A DNA stretch of 64,000 bases. Origin: Salvia splendens. Taxonomy: Eukaryota; Streptophyta; Magnoliopsida; Lamiales; Lamiaceae. The translations under genes and the position numbers were made by a program. The stretch covers positions 36,410,242-36,474,241 of the forward strand of contig NC_056040.1 in NCBI RefSeq assembly GCF_004379255.2. The letters are read 5' to 3'. How positions within the stretch are numbered: position 1 is the stretch's first letter; every line of letters begins with the position of its first letter. The notes under the pieces were generated by a model. That model was not told the origin of the DNA. It saw nothing but the letters and a program-made list of their open reading frames with translations, and made no database searches. Of the stretch, positions 31,979 through 43,062 are shown piece by piece.

Positions 31979-32450
31979 CCTCCATTAAGAAGTATTGAAC
32001 ACCAAATTGACCTTGTTCCCTGGGCAGTACTACCAAACCGACCAGCCTATAGAGCCAATCCCGAATAGACTAAGGAAATTCAAAGGCAAGTGCAAGAGTT
32101 GTTGGACAACGGAAAAATCCGTGAGAGCATGAGTCCATGTGCTGTTCCGGTAATTGTTGTTTCTATGAAAGATGGATCATGGAGGATGTGCATCGACTGC
32201 CGAGTAATCAACAAAATCACGGTAAAGTATCACTATCCTATTCCTAGGCTAGATGATATGCTTGATGAATTGCGTGGATCTGTTGTGTTTAGTAAGATCG
32301 ATTTGAAAAGTGGTTATCATCACATTCGAATTAGAGAAGGAGACGAATGGAAAACAGCCTTTAAAACAAAATTTGGTCTATATGAGTCGTTAGTAATGCC
32401 TTTTGGTTTAACTAATGCACCAAGTACTTTCATGAGATTGATGCACCATG
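31975..32450 (+). pseudogene. CRM-like gypsy copy 3, RT N part
   Basis: From the PLRSIEHQIDLVP segment through RT motifs ([39 protein letters not shown]). A TAG sits near 32,066 (YRANPE*TKE). More diverged from the other copies than they are from each other ([21 protein letters not shown]), so it is older. It is cut by a LINE tail. Confidence 0.88.
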
Positions 32451-32737
32451 TTTTTTTTTTTGAACACCTTCACGGTGGAGGGTTCGTGGGTCCCTCATTC
32501 CTATATTTCATATCAACAGGACGATCAATCTATGCCTAGGTGAACAAAACCAAAATGCAAAGTACAAAATCACTAAGGCAATTGCACCACAAGAGTAGGG
32601 AGAGGTCAAGCCATCAAGAGATTCGACACCTACGTACTTTTCGGCGTCCGCTAAGCTCCTGATCGGCGGGCCATACACTACTAACGGTCTTCATCTCTAA
32701 ATCGAACGTTGGGGGTACCCTTCTCCTCCAGTTGGAC
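32451..32737 (-). mobile_element. 5'-truncated LINE insertion with target-site duplication
   Basis: About 287 bp antisense: T run at 32,451-32,461 (the poly(A) tail), then the LINE 3' UTR end ('cttcacggtggagggttcgt'). Flanking gypsy sequence gatgcaccatg(tttt) is present at 32,440-32,450 and repeated at 32,738-32,752, an 11-15 nt target-site duplication. Classic L1-type insertion; no coding capacity. Confidence 0.9.
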
Positions 32738-33826
32738 GATGCACCATGTTTTGAGAAAATTCATTGAATCATTTCCCTATGTAATCAAATACGAAAAGGG
32801 AAAAGAAAACATTGTGGCTGAAGCATTGTCTCGGAGGTACATTTTGATCACTACTTTGAGTTCTAAGTTGCTTGGTTTTGAGTTGATTAAGGAAATGTAT
32901 GATAATGACCCGGACTTTTCTTCTATCTATTTAGCTTGTGAGCATGCTGCATTTGACAAGTTCTATAGGCATGATGGCTATTTGTTTAGAGAAAATAAAC
33001 AGTGCATTCCTAAAGGTTCTATGCATGAATTGCTTGTGCGTGAAGCTCATGGTGGTGGTTTAATGGGGCATTTTGGAGTCCATTAGACAATGGATGTTTT
33101 GCATGAACATTTCTTTTGGCCTAAAATGCGTGTGGATGTTGAAAGAATTTGTAAAAGATGTATAACTTGCATGCAAGCCAAGTCTAAATCACACCCACAT
33201 GGTTTGTACAAACCGTTACCAATTCCTAGTGCACCTTGGGAGGATATTTCAATGGACTTTGTTATTGGTTTGCCAAGAACAAAAATAGGTAGATATTCAG
33301 TTTTTGTGGTTGTTGATAGGTTTTCAAAAATGGCACATTTTATTCCATGTCACAAAACTGATGATGCATCTCATATAGCTGATTTGTTCTTTAAAGAAAT
33401 TGTACGTTTGCATGGTGTTCCTTGATCAATTGTGAGTGATCTAGACTCTAAATTTGTGAGTCATTTTTGGCGTGTGTTGTGGAATAAGTTGGGAACTAAA
33501 CTCTTGTTTTCTACTACTTGTCATCCACAAAGTGATGGACAAGATGAAGTAGTTAATAGGACTTTGTCTCAATTACTACGAACTTTAGTTAAAAAGAACT
33601 TGAAAAGTTGGGAGGAATGCATACCTTTTGCTGAATTTGCTTAAAATCGAAGTGTTCATTCTGCTACTAACTTTTCTCCATTTGAAGTTGTATATGGTTT
33701 TAATCCATTGAGTCCACTAGATTTTATTCCAATACCTATTGAAGAACGTGCAAGTCTTGATGGAAAACCTAAGGCTGAAATGGTGAAAAGATTGCATGAA
33801 AGGGTAAGACTCAACATTGAAAAGAG
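32738..33826 (+). pseudogene. CRM-like gypsy copy 3, RNase H end and integrase
   Basis: Continues copy 3 after the LINE. Relative to the longest copy, about 720 bp are missing: 'aaattcattg' of RT runs straight into 'gaattcattgaatcatttcc' of RNase H. IN follows with zinc finger and the DDE residues ([29 protein letters not shown] changed at SDRD to [20 protein letters not shown]). Stops at 33,084 (TAG), 33,423 (TGA) and 33,642 (TAA). It ends near 33,826 in LNIEKRE, where LINE sequence begins. Confidence 0.88.
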
Positions 33827-34056
33827 AGAAGAAGGCCCTGAAGATCTTAGAGTGAGAAGCTCCTCCTTCTCTCTAACAATCCCCCACCCTACCGCATTGT
33901 CCCACCGGAATCTCACCCCCACCACTTAACCCCGCCTCCCTCACTCCACCATCCACAATCCCGTCGGACGCCCTTCACCCCAAGGCCCCACGGTGAACGC
34001 TAGCGTCAGCCAACCCTCCCTATTTCCAACCCCTACCCCTGCTCCTTGGTCTAGAT

Positions 34057-36573
34057 ATGCCGGACCCTCCTCCACCGGACCCCGATATTGGGGACGAGGA
34101 AGCTCGAACCATTGCGGACCACCTAATGGTCTTCCGGTCGCCCGATGAACCACATCCCAAACCGACGACCAAAGCCACAAAGTTGAAAGCGGCGAAGAAT
34201 AGATGCAAAACAAGGATGAACACGCCAGGCCCGCCATCAAAAGCGAATGGCCGGAAGCGCTTTGTCCCTTCCCCTCTCCCGGAAGACAAACAGCTCCGGA
34301 AAAAGCTCTCGTTCGGCAACGACTCCAGTCCCGGCTCCGAGTCACCACGGTGCAAAGCGGCCATATTCTCGGAGAGCCCGGCCATGACACGGAGAAGGAT
34401 GGCCGTGAGAATGATGAAAATATCCTCGACTGCAAAGGAGAACGTAAAACGGAAAATCTGGCCCTAGAGGACAACGCCGTAGCCGCCGGGGCTTCGCCGG
34501 CCGGCCCTCACACCGGTGGCGACTTGATGACCGTTGGAGAAGGTACAACCAAAGAATCCGTCGCAGTCCCCTCGGATCTTGATGAATCAAGTGAAGCCAA
34601 AAGTGCTTTGGAGTGTGCTAGAGTCAACTTACCCGAAATGGCTAAAGGACCAAACATGCTTTGTGAAAGTGCCTTTCTCCCCTACTCTTCCGGGTTGTTA
34701 CATGATGCACTACACGCTTCCCTAATAATGCAGCCAAAAAAGAGTTCAATCTTGCAAGTGGCCTCCTTGGACTCGGCGGAACGGTTGGACACATGGACGG
34801 CGTAGCCTCTCCTTGCCGGAAACCCACCGGAAGATGCCACCTCAATAATGAATCCATCCACAATGTTAGTAGCGGCACTCGAGACCCCCTCGGCCCTCTA
34901 GCGGGCTCTCGTTGGAGGATTTCCCGCCCCTAGTTCCGGGACGTACTAGGAAGCTCCGAGTGAATTTCGAGGCCAGCGCGTCACAGGCGGATTCGGCCCC
35001 GGCCTGGCCGAGAGCCCAGCCGAAGGGACATAGCATCCGAGACACGTCGGCCCCCGGGGGATCATCCGCGACATCTTCTATTAATCAACCCCCGAAGGAT
35101 GCGTTGGAGACGCCTTGTTACACCGACGAACCAATGGCTGAAGGTGACAATAGTGGTGAAATGCATTGCGAGGACACGGAAGGCCCCCAAGCCATGGCGA
35201 CGGAGAAGCCTCACATGAACCCGATGAACAACAACAAGGTCCAAGGGAAGGAGGGGGTCGCGAAACACGGGAGCAAGCCGATCTCCATGGCCGACGTGGT
35301 CCGAGGCGCACCTAACCCCGATGGCCCGCAAGCCTTCGACCCGGAGAACATCCAGAACATCGGATTTGCATCGATATCCAATGGAGTCCCTTCAATCTAC
35401 TTCTCCGGGGCTGAAATTCAAAGGCTAGCGACAAACCTTGGGCACGCCATCGTAGGTAAATTTTCACACTCTATTCCGGCTTCGCACCAAATTCAAAAGG
35501 CTCTCGAAAAAATTAAATTTCGTTGTGGCTTTACTTGGAAATACATTAATGCTAAACACATTCTTGTGCAATTCGAGGACATTGCGGATTATGTTCGGCT
35601 CTTAAGTGGCCCAAAAGGCACGCCGGTTTGGCTTATTGATCGTCACCCGATGAGAGTTTTCAAATGGTCACCCGAATTTGATGCATATTGTGAATCACCC
35701 ATTGCGGCAATTTGGTGCAACCTTATCGGTCTTCCCATACATCTCTTTGATCAATCAGCCGTTTTCGCCATAGGAAAGCTGCTTGGCACGCCAATTCAGA
35801 TTGATCGAGCAACGGCCAACAAATTTCGCCTCTCCTTCGCTCGAATATGCATCGAAATCGACATTACACGGCCACCCCCCGAGGAGATCATCTTGGACAT
35901 ATGTGGATGGGAAGTGGTGCAGCAAGTAAAATGGGATAAAATTCCACCGTATTGCGGAGAATGTAAACACGTGGGGCATAGGAGTGAGGTATGTTATGCG
36001 GCAAAGCCGTCGGAGCGTCCACCAAAACGGAACTATAATGTAGCCCCACCGAAACAGCCACAACAAGGGGAACGAGGAACCAAGAGCACCACAGTGGAAC
36101 TGAGACAAAATGAATCCAATACGAAATGGCAACAACAAGGGAAGAACAAAGCCAAGGAAAGTCAGCCAAGTACGAGTTCGAAGGCTAGAGGAGGCAATGG
36201 TCCGGGAGGGCTAGGCCCGGACATCATGGGGGACATGCCGGGTGAACATGGCTCGGAGATGGTTCCCTATCACAACAAAAAGGACCGGTACGGGCCCCAA
36301 GTCCGCAATCAACCGAGAGGCTCGCTCGGTAGAGCATCCTCACTAGAACGAGGGCGGGAAGGTGCCATGTTAGGGAAACTCAAGGATGGCCACGAAGGGA
36401 CCTCCTTGGCCGGGGAACGAGGGAGATTGAGCGGGTCGTATTGACACTTTGATCTTGAGAAGGCCGAAGCAAAAGAGAGGGAAAGCCTCATGAGTTCCAA
36501 CCGGTACTACTCCCTCATGGCCGATGAAACTTTCGTTGACCACGATGATGGCGAACATGAAGTCTGGGAAATG
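34057..36573 (+). pseudogene. LINE ORF1 (DUF4283 + CCHC knuckle)
   Basis: N-terminal part in two frames (34,057-34,467; 34,203-34,805): EEARTIADHLMVFRSPDEP, then a Pro/Lys-rich region. The main frame runs 34,912-36,444 (510 codons): MEDFPPLVPGRTRKLRVNF, then GFASISNGVPSIYFSGAEIQ and the DUF4283 region (about residues 150-290: VGKFSHSIPASHQIQKALEK, YVRLLSGPKGTPVWLIDRHP, AAIWCNLIGLPIHLFDQSA). A CCHC knuckle (CGECKHVGHRSEVC) and a low-complexity tail follow. TGA at 36,442-36,444 ends it, but the same frame then continues with HFDLEKAEAKERESLMSSNR to about 36,573, so the stop is probably a C-to-T change. ORF1 proteins bind LINE RNA and package it. Confidence 0.88.
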
Positions 36574-37195
36574 AACACGGTGGAGGGTTCGTGGGTAGTA
36601 CAATGCATGGCTACACCCAGAAGTGGTGTCCCGAAATCTAAGGCAGGAGTAGTATGCGGTCCGTGACAACAGGTCCGGACCTCATCATACTCCCTTCCAA
36701 AAGCAAAATACAAATAGCCCAAACCAAACAAACTACAATCCTCTCGACCGCCAGTCATCCCCATTCTTCCTCCTCATTTTGAACCCTGATGTTTGGGGTT
36801 CCGATTGCATCCATCCGCACGATTGCTGCGAGGTGTCTTGGTGCTGATCCGGCTCCCATTCTGCAAAAATCAATCCTCTCCATACCAATTTTCGCAAGGA
36901 GATCTCCCGCGCTATATTACCTTCCCGATGGATGAAGGTGAAGCGCATGTCCTGTTGGCGCTTGAGGAGTTTGATCCGCGAGGTCACTCGGCAGAGGTGG
37001 GCCGGCCCCCAGCATGAGTCATTAATCAGCTTGATTGCTTGTTGTGCATCTGATTCCACCCAGATTGGTCGCCAGAATTCCATGGCCCATGTTGAGGAGG
37101 TGGACGAGGCGAACCCCAATCTTATGGAAGCTGAACCATGCCAAAAAGGAAATGATCTACAAATCATTGCATTCCAAGGCGGGCCTTCACACCCA
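36574..37195 (-). pseudogene. antisense LINE RNase H and 3' UTR fragment
   Basis: Minus strand: frame 37,167-36,733 with IWVESDAQQAIKLINDSCWG and FTFIHREGNIAREISLRKL (RNase H C-terminal half; the usual 'NQAAD' is changed to NIARE), then 3' UTR ending 'ccctccaccgtgttcatttc'. No T run is present and the end is joined directly to ORF1, so this is not a clean insertion. It separates ORF1 from ORF2. Confidence 0.8.
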
Positions 37196-37212
37196 CCGGG
37201 TACGTCCCCCTC

Positions 37213-38991
37213 TTGTTAATCATTTTAATTAACTTCATGTTTTGGAAAGTTAGGGGGATCACGAATGCGTCAACCCAAAACATCCTTAAAAGACTAATTG
37301 TATCTCACAAAATTAATTGTCTTGCAATCATGGAACCACTCACGGCCCCAAATCCGGTGAAGTTTTCTAAAGCTTTGGGGATGAATTTTAAGGCAGCAAA
37401 CTCCAACGGGAAGATATGGTTTTTTGTGGAGGACGGGGCGGATTTTGAGGTGGTGGACGACTCGGACCAAATACTCCACGGGAAATACCTTTGCCCGTGG
37501 CTACCTTGTTCCATTATGGTGTCGGCCGTGTACGCAAAGTGTACTAGGGGAGAACGAGTTGCGCTTTGGGACAAAATGAGAGAAATTTCAGTAAACACCG
37601 AAGGGATGCCTTGGGTCATTGGCGGGGATTTTAACACCATCCTCTCTACACGAGATAGGGCCGGAAGTGACACTAATCGACAAACGGAGATGATCGACTT
37701 CACCGAAGCAATCGAGGACTGCAGACTACTTGACCCAGGCTATGATGGGTCGGACTTTACGTGGGCCAAGAATGGCCTCTTCGAAAGACTAGATCGGGTG
37801 TTGGTAAATGAACCGTGGGCCTGAATCTTTGAAGTGGTGAGGGCAACAAACCTTCCGCGGGTGGCCTCGGATCATGGCCCGGTGCTGGTGCGGTGCAAGT
37901 TGCCAAGTACTCACTCCGGGGGCAGCCCCTTCCGCTTTCAAAATATGTGGATCCGCCATGATGGCTTTAGTGATCTAGTTCGAGAAGATTGGGGCAAGCC
38001 GACGGAAGCACAAGGTCTTCTCAACCTCCAAATCAAACTTGCTAGAATCAAGAAAACCTTGAAGAAATGGAACAAGGAGGTCTTTGGGAATATCCACACT
38101 AATCTCAGGGACTTTGAAGACAAAATTGTGAAGGCCCAAGCCGACTTTGAGGAGAGGCCTTCGCCAGAGAATAGGATGGGAATTAACAAACTCATTGCCG
38201 AGTACATTTGTCTCTTGAGAATGGAGGAAGATTTCTGGCGTCAAAAAACTACTCTCCGATGGCTCACGGAGGGAGATAAAAATACGAGATTCTATCAAAG
38301 TTGGGTTAAGCAAAAGAGAATCCGGATGCGTATTCACAAGATTAAAGCTGACGGACGGGATCTCTCTGATGAAGCGGAGATTAGAGAGTCGGCGGTTCTT
38401 TTCTTCCAAAAACTCCTAGCACCCAACCCCTTGGCGCTAATAGAGCCGGATCTTAGCCTTATAGACCCACTCCCTCCCTCGGACGACATGGGCGCATTGG
38501 GGCCGAAGAGCCGGGTGAGGAGGAGATCAAAAGAGCCGTATTTGGCATCTCGGGAGACAGTGCCCCAGGCCCGGATGGTTTCGGCCTCCTTCTTCCAAGC
38601 TTGTTGGGGTATTATCGGATCGGATGTGGTTGCAGCAATTTGCCAATTCTTTCGAGGGGCCTTCCTCCCCCGAAGTGTCACGGCAACAAGTATAGTCCTC
38701 ATCCCCAAAAAAGTATCGCCGGACTCGTGGGGTGACTACCGCCCCATTAGTCTATGCAACGTCATCAACAAGGTCATCACAAAAATTCATAAGGCAAGGT
38801 TAGCTCTCCTTCTCCCACGCCTTATTTCACCGAACCAAATTGGCTTTGTGAAAGGCCGCCTCCTCAACGATAACGTCTTGCTGGCCCAAGAAATGTTCCA
38901 TGAGATCTCGAAGTGCAACCCACCCGAAAGTGCTTGGAGATCAGCCATCTTGCCTACGCCGACGATATCATCATCTTTACCCAAGCGGTGA
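37213..38991 (+). pseudogene. LINE ORF2: APE-type endonuclease and RT N part
   Basis: The first frame ends with TGA at 37,822-37,824, and the next (from 37,834) continues in the same register, so one nonsense change (probably Trp) separates them. Endonuclease motifs in order: MFWKVRGITNAS, AIMEPLTAPN, WVIGGDFNTILSTRDRAG, SDFTWAKNGLFERLDRVLV and SDHGPVLVRCK (catalytic His/Asp region). Then WLTEGDKNTRFYQSWVKQKR and the RT start (VLIPKKVSPDSWGDYRPISL). About 25 residues around 38,505-38,580 are out of register with flanks in register, i.e. two compensating indels. RT is lost after KGRLLNDNVLLAQEMFHEIS by the same deletion as in fragment A. Confidence 0.9.
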
Positions 38992-39163
38992 CCACTCCCC
39001 TTAGGCGGCTCCGGTCATGCCTAGAAGATTATGAGAAGGTGTCAGGGCAACAAATCAATCTCTCAAAGAGCAACTTCTACATTGCCGATTGTCATGAAGA
39101 GAGTGCTAATCTCATACAATCCGAGGGAGGTTTCTCACAAGGTACCTTTCCTTTCCTCTACAC
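38913..39163 (+). pseudogene. LINE RT after the internal deletion
   Basis: SHLAYADDIIIFTQAVTTPL to FSQGTFPFLY in a frame different from that before the deletion; carries the YADD box. It ends at 'cctttcctctac', joined to antisense ORF1. Confidence 0.88.
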
Positions 39164-39164
39164 C

Positions 39165-39735
39165 AATTGGAAGCCATCCTCATCCACATTTGGGTGACTC
39201 CTACTAGCCACTCTTGACTTCGACGATCCCGCACCCAATGTACCCTCGATGTACTCCGCGTGGTTGTTACAATCTTTGGACTTCTCCAACTGTCCAATGG
39301 ACGATGGAGTGCCATTCGCCTTAGGGCGCCACTCACGGTGGATGATCTTGGCGGCATGGCTTGAAAGGTTCTCCTTGTATGATGCTCGGCGACCCTTGTC
39401 TCTACCCCAAGACTTCCTTCCTGCTGCATGGCAATCCTCTTTCTCATGCCCAACATGTTTACAATTATCACAAAACAATGGAATACGGTCCCATGCCACT
39501 TTGTACCTCGAGTCTTTGCCTCGGATATTAAGGATGATCTCTTCCGTCGGGGGAGTAGAGATGTCAATCTCTACGCAAATCCTTGCGAAGGAGAGTCGGC
39601 TTTGATGAATTGTGGCATGATCGTCGGCTTGTAGTGGCTTGCCAAGGAGCTTACCGATTGCCAAGAGGGCCGATTCCTCATAGAGATGAGCCGGTATACC
39701 TAATATGTTACACCACACGGCAACAATTGGCGACT
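39165..39735 (-). pseudogene. LINE ORF1 C part, antisense copy 1
   Basis: Minus-strand frame 39,718-39,158: MWCNILGIPAHLYEESALLA (DUF4283 end), SRLSFARICVEIDISTPPTE, the CCHC knuckle CDNCKHVGHEKEDC, and the C-terminal DEDGFQLV. Copy 2 is at 42,397-43,029. This family differs from the ORF1 at 34,912 (about half the residues in the DUF4283 segment match), so at least two LINE subfamilies are present. Confidence 0.88.
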
Positions 39736-40560
39736 CAAAGGCTCTCTAAACACAACTCCCTATTGTCCCGCCTTGTAACACCGTTCCCAACCACCGCCGC
39801 CCTCTTCAACTCAAGGTCTTCACCCTCGCTTCCCTCCCCTCCACTCCGACCACAACCCACGGCCTTCTTTCAACCCTCACGACCCTAAATGCTGCCGGCC
39901 TCCGCCTTTGTGTCGGATCTTACACCGTCACCTTCGCTTCCCCCCGACAACGCTGGTGACTTCGCACACGCTCGGCCATGCCGGACCATCCGCCAGACAC
40001 GTCGTCGGGGCCGAGGAACCTCGCACCATCTCGGAGAAGCGCATGGTCTTTCGATCGGCCGAGGACCCCATCCCTAATCCTCCGAGCAAGAAGAGGAAAG
40101 CAAAAAGCCACAAAACTCAAAATGAGGAAAAGTACGCCGGCTCCTCCAACTAAAGGAAATGGTCGGAAAAGGTTTGTTCTTTCACCCCTTCCGGAGGACA
40201 AACAACCTTGGAAGAGGCTCGAGTTCGGGTCGTAATACTCGTCCCCACCCGGGAGCCCTAAGTGCAAAGGGACCATCTTTCCGGGGAGCCCGCCGAGTGA
40301 TCAAGGGGACAACGGCCGGCGGGATGAAGTAGAAAGTGCTTCGGGCACCAAGGAATGCCAATTGGCCATTGCCAATGCGGTCCTATCGACCATGGCCTCC
40401 AAAAATCAAAATTCCGACCAGGTTGCCGGTGCGGCCGCCGGCGACGACCATGCCGTCGAAGAGGAGGACGTGACACCTCCGGATCATGACAAACCTAAAG
40501 TACATGCGGCAGCAAAAGCAAAAGACTCATTGGAAGTAGTGGAAGTCAACTTACCCGAAT
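39736..40560 (+). pseudogene. LINE 5' UTR and ORF1 N-terminal part, copy 1
   Basis: C/T-rich 5' UTR (39,765-39,975), then the ORF1 start MPDHPPDTSSGP at 39,978, with frames 39,908-40,153 ([20 protein letters not shown]) and 39,978-40,235 ([19 protein letters not shown]). It continues to EVNLPEL, where RT sequence is joined at 'acccgaattgtgcttgg'. Duplicates 43,063-43,770. Confidence 0.8.
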
Positions 40561-41978
40561 TGTGCTTGGAGATCAGCCATCTTGCCTACGCCGACGATAT
40601 CATCATCTTTACCCAAGCGGTGACCACTCCCCTTAGGCGGCTCCGGTCATGCCTAGAAGATTATGAGAAGGTGTCAGGGCAACAAATCAATCTCTCAAAG
40701 AGCAACTTCTACATTGTCGATTGTCATGAAGAGAGTGCTAATCTCATACAATCCGAGGGAGGTTTCTCACAAGGTACCTTTCCTTTCCTCTACCTAGGGG
40801 TTCCTATTTATCGTGGCATCAAACGAACAGATATGTTTATGTTCCTTCGGGAAAAGATAGCAGCACGAATCTCCGGATGGGCTCACCGTCACCTATCCTT
40901 TTGAGGATGGGTTACACTTATCAAGAGCACACTAGAGGCGGTACCTCTTCACATTTTCCAGGCCATTGAGCCCACGGCCGGGGCGCTCAAACTTTTTGAT
41001 CAACAATTGGCACGCTTCTTTTGGGGCTCGACCAATGAGAGAAAAAAGACACATTGGATTGGTTGGGATCAAATTTGTAGGCCGACTGCCGAGGGGGGGC
41101 TAGGAATCCGCAAATTCAAAGAGGTCCTCCGAGCCTTCAACATCAAGCTATGGTGGCGCTTTCGTGAACAAAACTCTCTATGGGCCAAGTATATGAAGGC
41201 CAAATATTGTTTCAAGACCTCTCCCCTGGCGTCCCGTCCAACAGGGAAAAACAGCCCGACGTGGAAGAGACTCCTGAGAGCGCGTGCCCAAGCCAATCCC
41301 TACATCAGATGGGTGGTTGGCCAAGGAGACATCTATTTCTGGGATGACATATGGCTCGGAGACACGGCGCTTAGGGACCTTTCCATCGATGACCGAGGAC
41401 CCCCGACTACCTTGGGGGCGGATTTCATAAGAGAAGGAGCATGGGACGAGGCTAAGCTCCAGCTGCTCCAATACCAGGCTGGGATCTCGCAGCAGGTGAT
41501 CACACACATCCTAGACACGCCAATCGTATCGGGGGAACCGAATGTTCCTCGTTGGTCGCTATCCTGGCTCGGTGACCTTTCAGTGGCTTCTACTTGGGAA
41601 ACGACCCGCGCAAGGAGGCCGAAAATCCAGGGGCTAGAGGACATTTAGATGGCTGGCCTTACCAACTCAATAGCAATTTTCAATTGGAGAATGTTGTCGA
41701 ACCAAATCCCGGTGGATTCTAAGCTACAATGGAGGAACATCGAAATGGCGTCAAAGTGTCAATGCTGCCCCCACAGTCCACACACGGAGTCGCTCCAACA
41801 CCTTTTTATTCAAGGGTGGGGAGCCTCTAGAGTATGGGGCGAGTTTGATGAATGGTTCAAGGGTTCGGCTTCTTCCATACGAATTAATGACACCATTCCG
41901 GAGAGGCTAGAAGTCTGGTCACGGAGGACCCATCTTCAAGACACAAAACACCTCTGCAGGTCCATACCTTTTTTTTTA
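40561..41978 (+). pseudogene. LINE ORF2 fragment B (RT after deletion, connection, zf-RVT)
   Basis: Near-identical to 15,940-17,315: frame 40,362-40,904 (CLEISHLAYADDIIIFTQ to HRHLSF, then TGA), frame 41,007-41,648 (MARFFWGSTNERKKTHWIGW, TWETTRARRPKIQGLEDI, TAG at 41,646) and 41,649-42,110 (MAGLTNSIAIFNWRMLSNQI, zf-RVT KCQCCPHSPHTESLQHL). The two copies differ by a handful of substitutions and carry different stops: B lacks the TGA of A at 16,741 but has its own at 40,902 and 41,646. RNase H is absent; the antisense LINE tail cuts in at the same base as in A. Confidence 0.9.
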
Positions 41979-43062
41979 TTATTCAAACACACCCCAAAGG
42001 GCGGAGGGTTGAGGCGGACCCACACCTGTGCATTACCAAAACCATTGGTTACAAACAAACATACACCGAGTCGCCCAAAAGTGACGACTCGCCAAGGCAT
42101 GACAAATTAGAGTACAACGAGGGCCTCCCTAACAACTAGAGGTGGTCATCGATATACTCTCAAAATCCAATTAACATTTGATACAACCTTTGTATCCCCA
42201 ACACTTCTGTCCATCACCTAGCTAAGGCCCGCAATAGGGATACCTCCGCTAGGTACATGCCCTCCTGGATCAAGGTCCTCGATGTGGCCCTCTATCTCCC
42301 GGTTGGGGCGCCCACATGCGACACTCATGGAGCTAAAGCTCGCGTCATTCGCACCCGATGGGACACTCCCAAATGTCACCGTAGCAACATTCTCCTTCAA
42401 ATGCCAATCATCCACGTGTGGAGCCTTGGTGTGCATATGCCCTCATGTACTTTTCCTTTCCTCCTCCTCGACACCAATTGGAAGCCATCCTCATCCACAT
42501 TTAGGTGACTCCTACTAGCCACTCTTGACTTCGACGATCCCGCACCCAATGTACCCTCGATGTACTCCGCGTGGTTGTTACAATCTTTGGACTTCTCCAA
42601 CTGTCCAATGGACGATGGAGTGCCATTCGCCTTAGGGCGCCACTCACGGTGGATGATCTTGGCGGCATGGCTTGAAAGGTTCTCCTTGTATGATTCTCGG
42701 CGACCCTTGTCTCTACCCCAAGACTTCCTTCCCGCTGCATGGCAATCCTCTTTCTCATGCCCAACATGTTTACAATTATCACAAAACAATGGAATACGGT
42801 CCCATGCCACTTTGTACCTCGAGTCTTTGCCTCGGATATTAAGGATGATCTCTTCCGTCGGGGGAGTAGAGATGTCAATCTCTACGCAAATCCTTGCGAA
42901 GGAGAGTCGGCTTTGATGAATTGTGGCATGATCGTCGGCTTGTAGTGGCTTGCCAAGGAGCTTACCGATTGCCAAGAGGGCCGATTCCTCATAGAGATGA
43001 GCCGGTATACCTAATATGTTACACCACACGGCAACAATTGGTGACTCAAAGGCTCTCTAAAC
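41979..43062 (-). mobile_element. antisense LINE derivative with ORF1 C part, 3' UTR and poly(A)
   Basis: T run 41,979-41,987, then the antisense 3' UTR as at 17,316-17,560, then ORF1 C part (43,029-42,397). It is the fuller relative of 17,316-18,430, keeping part of the DUF4283 domain and the CCHC knuckle. Left end and position inside the zf-RVT region are identical to those in copy A, so they share one origin. Confidence 0.8.
42397..43029 (-). pseudogene. LINE ORF1 C part, antisense copy 2
   Basis: 210 codons: DUF4283 C-terminal end (MWCNILGIPAHLYEES, AIGKLLGKPLQADDHATIHQ), EEIILNIRGKDSRYKVAWDR, the CCHC knuckle CDNCKHVGHEKEDC, a basic linker, and DEDGFQLVSRRRKGK near the end. Differs from copy 1 by few residues. 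The 5' part of ORF1 is missing; sequence upstream on that strand belongs to a plus-sense LINE 5' UTR. Confidence 0.88.

Larger units (their letters stand above)
33831..39163 (+). mobile_element. most complete LINE (L1-type), interrupted and decayed
   Basis: C/T-rich 5' UTR from about 33,831, ORF1 34,057-36,573 (frameshifts, one stop), an antisense LINE fragment (36,574-37,195), then ORF2 37,237-39,163 with endonuclease and RT N part, ending in an internally deleted RT and a join to antisense ORF1 sequence at 'tttcctctac'. It has no 3' UTR of its own. Confidence 0.85.
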
